Of a stretch of 64,000 nt of DNA, positions 22,601 through 34,600 are shown piece by piece (position 1 is the stretch's first letter; each line of letters starts with the position of its first letter). This DNA comes from Strongylocentrotus purpuratus. Taxonomy: Eukaryota > Echinodermata > Echinoidea > Camarodonta > Strongylocentrotidae. Location: the NCBI RefSeq assembly GCF_000002235.5, contig NW_022145606.1:20573480-20637479 (forward strand). Direction: 5' to 3'. The position numbers were made by a program, and so were the translations under genes. The notes under the pieces were generated by a model. The model did no database searches. It was not told the DNA's origin and was given only the letters and a program-made list of their open reading frames with translations.

Positions 22601-25600
22601 GGTCGGTGTGGGACTGGGAGAGGCACAAACAAAATATTTTGAAAGTATTGTTGTGATTATTCAACACTTTTAAAACCCCACAGCACTACTTATAGCCCTC
22701 TATGTAGAAAACAATGCCTAATCAGTGCCTGTTGGTCCCCTATGATCCTCTTTTTCTTATTTTAATTGAGAGCTGATTTGATGACATAACCACCTGTCAG
22801 TGACCTTGCAGGGAGGTCTAATCCCCCAGGCCAAGCTAGTGCAGATAGGCTTTAATGCACATTTTCCAGTAGGTACCAGTAGAAAGAAATTCCTTGAAAG
22901 CTGTGAGGACTGATATCGGTGTCCGAGCAGAGCCGGGGTAATATTGGAGAGCACTAAGCAACTTCTGTGGTGGATATGTGCACTATAGAAATATCCAATA
23001 TTATCATTATCAATTTCGACACCAATATAAACAAGTGCACATTTTGCCCTATTCAGATATGATGTGGTAAAACTGCAGCAATTTTAACGGTGATGTAAAG
23101 TGTAATACGTTTTATATTTCTGTATCTTATAACATATAGCTCAGTGAAAACTTGCAGGCTCTATGTTGCCGGCAGTTGCCATACATTTACACATTTCAAA
23201 ATAAATTGCGGCAGTTTATAACGTCATATTTGAATGACCCCTTACTTTATATCAAGAGCAAAAGAAGAAATGAAACTCCATATAAAATTCAGTTTAGTGT
23301 ACATCAAATACATGAGAAGGATACAAACTGAAATTTGACATTGGAATATAAAACATGACAGAATGTAATTGAGCTTGAAAAAGGAGAGGTTTACCAGAAA
23401 ATGAGATATTCTTGGGTCTTAATGGGAAAAAGACCTTACCCACTTAACATAACAATGTGTCTAGAGAAACTCTACAAATAGATTGCTTAGGATTAGTTAT
23501 AATAATAATGATAATAGTAATATTCCGCTTATATAGCGCATGTCTCTAAGCGCTTTACATATGTACTATTACTCAGGTCATTGGATTCAGTGCTTGCCCG
23601 CACACACTGTGTGCCCAATCTCCACTCCCTAAGGAGCATTCCAGGCAGGCGTTACATGACGCTCAAAAACTGTTTGACCAACAGAGATGGTCGCATCCTA
23701 CCGGGTACCTACTTAACACCTGGGTGAAGAGTAGCAAGTGCAGGTTAATGTCTTGCCAAAGGATATTAGTGCCGTGTCGGGATTCGAACCCTCGACCTTC
23801 GCATCTCCAGTCAAGCCCTCTAAACCACTTGGCCACGACACTCCCACACAGTTCCAAGGAACCATTTCACAAAGCCAATGACAAATGACAAATATCAGTG
23901 ACAAATCTGCTGATAACCAATCAGAAGCAAGGATTTCAGTAGCTTATAACAAAAACTGTCATTTGTCACTGATGACAAGTTTTGTGAAACACCCCCCAAG
24001 GTCCTTACCTGCCCAACATAACACCATGTCCAGTGAAAGCTTTGGTGCTCTGCTTGGGTCTACTGAACTCCTCACTCCGATGATCTTCTAGATCTAGGCT
24101 CACCTCACCTCCCTTCCCCAGCTGCAGCAGCTCATCTGGGATCTCCCTGGAGAGAGGGAGAGAAAGAGAGAGATAGAGGAAGAGAGAGAGATCAAGAGAG
24201 CAAGAAAGAGAGATAGAGCAATGAAGAGAGAGATAAAGCAAGAAAGAGAAAGATAGAGCAAGAAAGAAAGATAGAGAAAGAAAGAGAAAGAGTTAGTAGG
24301 AAATCATGTTCATAATGTAATATGAAAGAAGAGAAAATAAGCCTTTTGATGATTTGTAAATTAAACAAACAGTAATTTGGAATTATTGACAAATTCAACC
24401 ATAAATCTTGATTTCCTTTTTTCTGAAACACCCAGTATATTATAAGACTTAAACGTCAAGCACTTTACATATATAATTACTACCCTGCTCATCGGGTTCA
24501 GGCTTGCCCGAACACAATGTACGCACATTCTCCACTCCCTGGGAAGCATTCCAGCCACATGCCATTTGAAAGATGCTCACAATGCTGAGCAAGCCACAAT
24601 GACTGTTGCATCCTATCAGGTAATCATTCCACACTTGGGTGGAGAGTGTAAAATCATAAGAACAATAATAACATCAACATTTATATCCCACAAGTATTTA
24701 TCCCACGGGATGCTCAAGGAACCTATAAAGTAGTAGTAATACTCCCCAGGGAGTGGAGAAGGTGTACACTTGAGGTACATGAATGAATACGATGACCGAA
24801 GGAATAATATCTGTTGTATTAAGCACTTTATTAATCTAGATTTATTATCATTATTAATATTACCCTGGCTTTAGCCCAGCTACCCTTTGGTGCTAAAGGC
24901 ATTCAAGTAAAACATGCATGTCAGGCTGTCAGGTACCCATTCACTACACCTGGGTTGAGAGTAACAATTTTATAGTTATGCCTTGCCAAAGATTAGTGCC
25001 ACAGCGGAACTCAAACCGCAAACCACAGTACGGAGACATATCCAGTAGACCACGACACCTCTCGTCATGTGGATTAGTGTCGCACCAAAGGATGTTAGTG
25101 GTGGGCTGCGATTTTAAGAATAAATGAATGGAAGCACTAACTTACCCTTTCATGATAGCTTTGAGGAAGGCATCATTCTGTGGTTCCCTATAATCTCTGA
25201 GTTCACCATCATCAATACTAAAACCAGTCTTCCACATCTTAAGAACTACATGCCTCTGTGAGGATAGAGAAAGAAAGAGAGGGATGCAAAACTTAAAGCC
25301 ACACTGCCCTACTTGTAGCTACTTGCTCCCTCTAAATGAAAACAATGCCTAAACGGTGACCATTGGTCCCCCATGATCCTCTTTTTCTTATGTTAATTAA
25401 GAGCTGAGTTGATGAGATAACCACCTGTCCAGTGACCTTGCAGGGTGGTCTAATCCCTCCTATAAACTAGTACAGATAAGCTTTAAGAACGACATGTCTC
25501 TGTGAAGATAGAGATAAAGAGAGGGATGTAAAACTCAAAGTTCATCATCAATAAACTAAAACCAGTCTTCCATATCTTAAAAACTACATGCCTCTGTGAG

Positions 25601-28600
25601 GATAGAGAAAGAAAGAGATACAAAACTCAAAGTTCATCATCAATAAACTAAAACCAGTCTTCCACATCTTAAAAACTACATGCCTCTGTGAGGATAGAGA
25701 AAGGAAGAGATACAAAACTCAAAGTTCATCATCATTATACTAAAATCAATCTTCTACATCTTACATGTCTCTCTGAGGACAGAGAGAAAAGGAGAGGGAT
25801 ACAAAACGTATATGTTTTGAAAGTTAAACATTAGATCTCTATACAAAAGTGGGTAAAATTGTTGACAAAGGCTGGCATAATTAACAGCAGAATATTTCTG
25901 AGGCAAAGTTTTTGTATTGAAATTAAAAGTTGACAACAGTAGATTTGTGGGGGATTCCCCTACTCTGTACCTAGTGTTATTGATAGAACCCCCCCCCCCC
26001 CCCCCCCGCCCTCACCTGTGAGTATAGACTTATACTAACCTTCTTGGCCTTGGACCAGGCATTGTACCAGAGGTGCCTGGTAACGGTACCACAGGTTCCT
26101 GGGGGATTCCCCTAGTCTGTACCCAGTATTATTGATAGCACACCCCTCCCCTATGAGTAGAAACTTCTACTAACCTCTCTTGGCCTGGGACCAGGCATTA
26201 TACCGGTACCACAGGTTCCTGGGGGGATTCCCCTTGTCTGTACCCAGTGTTATTGATAGCACATCCCTCCCCTATGAGTAGAAACTTCTACTACCCTCTC
26301 TTGGCCTGGGACCAGGCATTGTACCGGAGGTGCCTGGTACCGGTACCACAGGTTCCTGGGGGGATTCCCCTTGTCTGTACCCAGTGTTATTGATAGCTCA
26401 TCCCTCCCCTATGAGTAGAAACTTCTACTACCCTCTCTTGGCCTGGGACCAGGCATTGTACCAGAGGTGCCTGGTACCGGTAGCACAGGTTCCTGGGGGG
26501 ATTCCCCTAGTCTGTAGCCAGTGTTATTGATAGCACACCCCTCCCCTATGAGTAGAAACTTATACTAACCTCTCTTGGCTTGGGACCAGGCATTGTACCA
26601 GAGGTGCCTGGTACTGGTACCACAGGTTCCTGGGGAGATTCCCCTAGTCTGTAGCCGGCACCCCTGAAGGCTCTTGAGGTGTTTCTTGGCTGGGATGTTG
26701 AAGGGCTGCCACCGGCTACCTCCTCTGCACCATGCCTGAAACATAATGCATACAGTATATATTCAAATTATCCTCCTGAATTTTCTATCGACAATCCACT
26801 AGGAAATGCTGATAAATTCCATCAATAGAATGCTTCTTTCAATATACTGACCGATTCTCTCCATTAGGTTGGTCCTAAAATGCGGAATTCCCTTCCTCCT
26901 TTTTTTTACAGTATGTCGGATTTAATAATTCATTCTAAAGACTTTACAAGAAGCATCTTCTCTTTCTTTATTATGCATAATTTATTTTAAGACCACACCT
27001 CTAATACTAAATACTTCCATTTTTTTTTCATTTTTTTTCTTCTTCCAAGTATATGTTATTATTACTTCTGCGCCTGGTGCATTCAATTGTCAAGCCTTAT
27101 TGGCTTCATCGGATGCACCATCTTCCATTTGTACTATGGTTTATACTTACATATTTTCTTTTTTTGAATGCGATTATGTAAATTTATACGTAATTTTGAT
27201 ATTGTTATCTGTAATGAAATTCCATATTTCATCTTTGTATATATTGTCATGATGATGGAAATAAATGTCAATTCACATGTCAATTCAAAGCCTGAATGGC
27301 TACAATGTGGTTGGCAGTCCATCTGCATATTTAATGTACTGGAGCAGCGTTTCTTAACCTTTTTTAAGTCATGTCACCCTTTTGCGTCACCCCAATCCAA
27401 AATCCATTGACAGAACATTCATTTTGCATCACTCTGAAATGCGTGACACATCACATACACATCAGCACATTTGTTTCTAACTTTATGTCTTATAAAGAGC
27501 TGCGACTGATCCAAAAAAATTGCAAGTTTACAGTTTCCTATCTCTTATTATGTACATAGTTGCGATTGATATCAATCACAAATAAGTTTATTAATATTAT
27601 ATTTATAGTCGGGGCCCATATACCTGAATCTCAGTTCGTTTGACTCTCGACTCAATCTCTTTCTCCGTCATTCTCTTGATCTAACCTCCTTTTTCTAGAG
27701 CTTTTGCAATCATTCATTTTCCCTTTTTCTATCTTTCTTTCTTTCTGTTTGCCTTCTACTATTTTCCTCCATTTTTCCCTGTTTTATTTGTTTTCCCAAC
27801 AAATCTATAATTTCTTAGCTACATATTTTTTTCAATGTATTGATTTTCTAAGCATACTTTGTTCATGTTATATTGTAAAACAGCATCTGAGGAACTAACA
27901 CTTCAACAAGCTCTGCTTCTAGTTAGTTCCTCTATTCTTGTGCTTTTTCTATTATATTTGTCGTTTCATTGCATATTTTTGTAATATAATTTTTTATTGT
28001 ATTATGTTTTGCATGAGAAATAAAAACATTTGAATCATCAATTAATCCTTGGTGATACAAACATGCAAGAACTTTGTAACTGGAATGGAAAGGGGGATGA
28101 AAGCAGAGATGGTTCAAGCAAGCTGACCTCAGGTCAAAGGTCAAATGTCATAGGTACTACTCACTCTTTAGCCTGTTTGAAGATGTCTTTGACGAGACTG
28201 TCCGATTCCACCTTCTTCTTCTTGGGACCGACCACCTGCTGACCGCTGGAATGAGAATGGTATCAAATATTAGAGGATCATTCCATGGGGTTGGGGTCAC
28301 TTTGTGACATACCACAAGTGGGAAACTATAGATGTCTGCTATCAACCAAAACATTGTTTGCTCAAACTGGGTTTAGCATGAAAAGCATAGCCAACTACAT
28401 GTATGTGTACAAGTAATCTAGCTACAATGAGAATGGTAAGAAATATTAGAGGGTTGTTCCATGGGGTCAGGCTAATTTTGTGACATACCACAAGTGAGAA
28501 ACTGTAGATGTCTGCTATCAACCAAAACAATGTTTGCTCAAACTGAGTTTAGCATAAAAAGCATAGCCAACTATGTTTACAAGTAATCTAGCTGCATGGT

Positions 28601-31600
28601 GAATTAATATTATAGACCCAAAGTTTAAATTCGATGTCCATGTAACGCTGAAATAAGAAACACATATTAAGCAAAGATTTTGAAGAGAAGTAACTGAAAC
28701 AGGAATAATTCTGGCAAGGCACTTTATATATACCGGTACATTGCTTTAAAAATTTCAGCAGATGATTTCATCTTCAGTGTGTACTATTTTTATTTTTTGA
28801 AATCAGAGTTTGCGCAAACTTTCCCGGACCTGCTATTCTCATTTTCTGCTACTATTAAAACCAGCTTAATATCAGGGTGCACTTCCCCTTGAACCGTTAG
28901 CAGTTTTGTCTCACGTATGAGTGACGTTTAGTTTGATATTTTAATCCAAAATGCTCAACATGCCTGGAGCAGAACATTACGAAAAAATCACTGGGAACTG
29001 TATCTGACCTGTTTCTCTCATTTTCTTGCTTCTATCAAATCGAACTTAATATCAGGGTGGGCTTCCCCTTTAACTTTACCTGCCATGCTCTGGTCCACCC
29101 GCGTAGAAGGCTTGTCCTTCTTCATCACTGTCATCATTGGCTTTCTTAGATGAATAGTCACCCAGAGTGGCTATACGACTGCTGCTTCCTCCTCTGGAAA
29201 AGAAATAAAAATTCAATTATCAAGTTAAAGGCCGTCTGTACTAGTTCGGCCAGAAGGGATTAGACCACCCAGCGAGGTCACCCAGAGTGGCTAAACAACT
29301 GCTGCTTCCTCCTCTGACAAAGAAAACAAAAATGCAATTATCAAGTTAAAGGCCGTCTGTACTAGTTCGGCCAGAAGGGATTAGACCACCCAGCGAGGTC
29401 ACCCAGAGTGGCTAAACAACTGCTGCTTCCTCCTCTGACAAAGAAAACAAAAATGCAATTATCAAGTTGAAGGCCGTCTGTACTAGTTCGGCCAGAAGGG
29501 ATTAGACCACCCAGCAAGGTCACTGACAGAGTGGCTACACGACTGCTGCTTCCACCTCTGACAATGAACAAAAAAAAGTGGAATTATCAAGTTGAAGGCC
29601 GTCTGTACTAGTTCGGCCAGAAGGGATTAGACCACCCAGCAAGGTCACTGACAGAGTGGCTACACGACTGCTGCTTCCACCTCTGACAATGAACAAAAAA
29701 AGTGGAATTATCAAGTTGAAGGCCGTCTGTACTAGTTCGGCCAGAAGGGATTAGACCACCCAGCAAGGTCACTGACAGAGTGGCTACACGACTGCTGCTT
29801 CCACCTCTGACAATGAACAAAAAAAAGTGGAATTATCAAGTTGAAGGCCGTCTGTACTAGTTCGGCCAGAAGGGATTAGACCACCCAACGAGACTGCGAG
29901 GTCACTGACAGGTGGTTATCTCATCAACTCAGCTCTCAATTAACATAAGAAAAAGAGGGTCATGGGGGACCAACAGTCACCGATTGTGGAAGTCTTCTAT
30001 ATATAGGGAGCAAGTAGGTACAAGTAATTAATTCACTTTCTAGACCAGTATTTTTTAACCGTATTAATTAAAGTCACGGCACGCTCTTTAGAAATAAAAT
30101 GTTTTGTGTCTGAGTTATTCTGAGTCTTTGATTTTGACGTGAATAGGTCGACTAATATTTGCCTTTCACATAAAATAAATATGCTTGGGTATGAAATTCA
30201 AAATGTATTTGTTCCACTTTTACATCAACATGCAAAACAATTCAGATTCGTATCGTACATAGTAAAGAGTAACAAAACATTACGGGTAGTGTATGGTTGA
30301 TAGCCAAATGTTCTGAGTGAAGTGCAAATACATCAGGCATTACAAAATAATGAACCTTCGGAATAACGCAATAAATTTTTTGAAATTATGAACCTTATTT
30401 CATTTTTGGAATCTTGAATCTCGTGGTAATGTGGTAACTGTAAATTTTGTTTTGGAATTGAAAACTTTTGGAATTGAAAACTTTTGGAATAATGAACCTT
30501 CAGAAGAAAACAAATGAGTGCCACCTGAGTAGACCTACCTTCCTTTTGGGGCTGATCCTTTAGCTTTGCCTCCTCCCTGTGGCTGAGCTGCAGGAGGTGG
30601 TTCAACCCTAGGGGGTTCAGGCTGTCTTTCAGAGGGAGGGTCTCTGCTTGGTGGATCAGTAACCATGTCATCTGAGTTATCATAGAAACTCTCTAGCGCT
30701 ACCTGTAATAATCAGAAGGAAAAAAAATTATTTTACTTTATTTGAATTTGATTTATTGGTTTCTGCATCTTTTTTGGTTTGATACAATATTTCAAGTGTA
30801 TATAATTTTATACAGATAATATACGAAATTAAACAAATATATTGAGTGCATAATTAATATACATTAGATGCAGGAGGGCTACAGAATAAGCAAAGTAGCT
30901 TGATGGCCTGCAGCCCTCAACTTAGAGACAACAATAAAAAATAAAATAAAATAAAAAGCAGAAGAGTTAGCTCCATGTACATGTACATGTACATATATAT
31001 CACCTTATTAAGTAAAACCTGTCTATTGTGGCCAGCCAAGGGAAGCAGAGTGGCCGCTGTAGACAGGTGGGTATTCTACTGTCTACAACACACAGTTCTT
31101 TCTTAAAGGAGACAACATACTTTGCCACTATAGAAAGGTGGCCTTTATAGGGAGGTGGCTACCTAAAAAAGACAGAAGTTTCATCTAGATCTTTTCAGCA
31201 GAATGTCAAATACAAAACAGCATATATAGCAGTCTTTTAACATTACAAAGAATGAAATGCAAGTGCTTCAGTTTTTTAAGAGGTATCTACATGGATCTGG
31301 GCTAACTCGGACCAGGGGACAACTCGGCCCAGCTGCAAAACGGTCATTCTTTGTCATTTTACCCTAACTCTAACTCTACATGTAACTCTAAACCTAACCC
31401 TAAACCTAAACATGCAAAAAATGAGTTTTTAGAGCTGGACCGAGTTGCCCCCTGGTCCGAGTTAGCCCGACTCCATCTACATGTATCTGCCCACGAGTGG
31501 ACAGTTTAGATAATGTTTCAAAATGTGATGGTTCCCATCCAAATTTATACACTTTCTCACAGGTTTCAGTGCAAACAATTTGCAGCAATTTGTAGTGAAA

Positions 31601-34600
31601 CCTGTCAGGAAGTGTATATTATAATATCTTCGTTTTAAGAAAAAAATTAAGAAAATTGACACCAAACAGATAAGAAAGATAACCACTTTGAAATGCTGTC
31701 CATTATTGAAACAATTGTTAAAGATTTAGTTGATTTGTGGATTTTGAGATATGTAATATACTCCACGCTCGAGTCAAGGTAAACGAGGACGTTTCATATT
31801 TCCGATCTGCATGTTGGTGATGCGAAAAACAGATTCCCCAATGATTTTCTTGATGCATTTTACATTGACTCTGTACACGTTATGAGCGATAGTCATAAAT
31901 CCACAATAAGCCAGTTCACGGTTGCAGTCTGAGCATGAGCAGATAAAGGTAATTGCAGAACAAATTTTGAAATACATGGAGACGAAATACTGGATACGTG
32001 CTCATGAAAGTTATGTAACATTATTCATGCATGCACATTCAGTGCACTCCATGGTACACAGGTGGAAGTATTCTTTGAAAAGGGGGGAACAAAGGCTATT
32101 TATAAAGCACCTCCATCGCTGTAGGAGTGATTATTTCAAAATGTACAAAGTGGGACCTCTTCATGTTTTGAAGATCTGTGGATATTCGGGGTCATTGCAG
32201 TAAGGTGCTAACAGTGAACTGGTCTATTAGCGCCAGACGGACAACCCATGAAAGTAGACCCTAGACGGTGAACTGGGGTTATTTTCTTACGTGGTATCTG
32301 TTTTTCGCATCACCAGCGCATGGTTCGAAACCTGCAGATTGCCGATGAAAAAAAATGTCTGCGAAAAACTTGGATGATCCTTATTTTAATTTTAGGACGC
32401 AAGTTGTCCACGTTTACGAGGATATCCTTAATTATTGGACGATCCTCATACTTGGACCAGTACCAGCATTGATCATGAGCATTGAACCCGTTCTGTTGAA
32501 TGGGCATTTGATAGACTCTAGGCCTAACTTGATAAAGATGCATTTTATTTTTAGGTTTTTAGAGACCTAGATCTAGACTAGAGTAAAGGAGCCGGTTTTC
32601 GGCCACTTAAGACAAAATCCTATTTTTTATCATTTTTTGTTCAAATCATGAAGCAAATATTATTATTATTTAAACAAAACAAGAATCCCCAGAAAAAAAT
32701 CATGAATTGCCATGACAATATTCATTTCAATTTTCACTGTTTCGTAGTCAGTTTTCGGCATAGCGTACCAGTTTTCGGCCGCATGTACAAAGTCAATAGG
32801 AAGCGCGCGCACGCGCCGTGCGCTTCCGCGCTGATCCATAGCACTAGCGGGCGGAGCAGATATCCCACGCCGGAGCTCCCCGGAGCTCGCCAGGCCGAAA
32901 ACTAGTACTGCGGTGATCGGATATTGGAATCTGAATTGGACAGAGATATCGTGTGTGCGTTGCGGTGTGCGGCTGCATTGATTTAATACATGCGATGAGA
33001 TACTTTTGAGCTTGCGACTAGCACAAAATCGGGCTCTAAATCTGAAAAATACTTGAAATAAAGCTCATTTTACGGTACCCATATTTCTTACAGACACGCG
33101 TAAGATACTCAATTTTTTAGATTCGGGTAGCGGGACCGCCGATTACATCGCTAAAATGTGATATTTTAGGATATATTTTTCATTGCAAATGTGGTTCTTC
33201 AGTGACACTGGCATGGTATGGTATGTGTGGTATATGTGTTATGCTATTATGCAATGTATTTTAGAGGGATTTTACCTTGCATCCAACCAATCGGCCGAAA
33301 ACTGGAGCTGGCCGATTACCGGCTCCTTTACTCTAGGGTAGCGCGCCCAGTATTCGGTCTATTCCCAGTATTCGGTCAGACAGTTTCAACAGCTGTAACA
33401 ATTTAAAAAATAATTTATGAGCCACGAAACTTGCACAAATCAGGCAGCTGAACAACTTTTCTTAATTCTCAAAATTAAATCAGATTTAGGGCCCCGGAAA
33501 GATCTCCAACTTAGCTCGAAATTGGTCAGTGTCGCACAACTTTCCGCACTTCCCCGTTCTCTTAGCACATGCGCTAACATGCATAGCCATATGTAGAAGT
33601 CTATTGCGAAACAACTACGTGTGCTGTCACAATGAATTTAGTATGTGTGTGAAGAGAATCACTTCCGTGTTCGCTCCATCGCAGCGAATTTGCAAATGAC
33701 GCACTTGCCGATGTGCAAGAGGTATTTATACAATATCCTTGCCATGCGGTATCGCTCAGCCAGTATTCGGTCAACGCATTGACATCCAGTGCTTTATCGC
33801 GCAATTGTGTGAAAATAGTGCGCAAATACGCTAGCTCCTTTGCAACGGAGATACCACGCACAAATCGCATGCCCGAATTCTAATTGGCGTGACCGAATTC
33901 TGGCCAGAAAAATGCTCCGTCTTCTTTCGGAAGTATTTTGCTTATCATCAGTAGGGGCGCTGGTCCGAGAATGAGGATCGTCTTCATAAACGAGGATCGT
34001 CTTCGTAAACACGGACTGATGCGTCCTTAAAAATAAGGACCGTCTGCATTTTTGGAGACGTTTCATATTTTAGATCGGCACATTGGCGATCCAAAAAACG
34101 GATTCTGCAATGATTTTCTTGATGTATTTTACATTGACATTGTACAGAGACCTTCACATTATAAGCAATAAATCCTTGGGAAGACGGACAACCCATAAAA
34201 GTAGACGGTGAACTAGGGTTATTTTCCCCCAGGGAATCCGTTTTTGGCATCGCCAGCAGGCCGTTCTGTAACATGAAACCCCCAGAGCGCTGATGAAAAA
34301 AAACGTCCTCGAAAATGCAGACAACCCTTATTTTTGAGGACGCATTTTGTCCTTGTTTATGAGGATATCCTTGTTTATGCGGACGATCCTCATTCTCGGA
34401 CCAGCGCCCCTACTGATCATCATTCTATATTTTAAGTGACTATAAAATCCTGTTAGAGGAATAATTTTTTTTTTCTTTTGATGGGTAGATTGCCAAATAA
34501 AAGAGGTAAGAATTCAAAATATTAGTGATTTCCCCTTAAGTGACCGAATACTGGGCACTCTACCCTAGACCTAGATCTATTCTAAATCTATAAATATTCT

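Noticed and set aside
23775-23846. tRNA gene
   Set aside because: A- and B-box are present, but the sequence continues into a SINE body with related copies nearby; stems are imperfect.
29362-29820. Repeated 69-70-codon frames (GGSSSRVATL...)
   Set aside because: Copies of the exon 3 edge within the intronic minisatellite, not separate genes.
31362-31410. True telomere end or healed chromosome end
   Set aside because: Short and degenerate, enclosed in a hairpin in the middle of a p47 intron.
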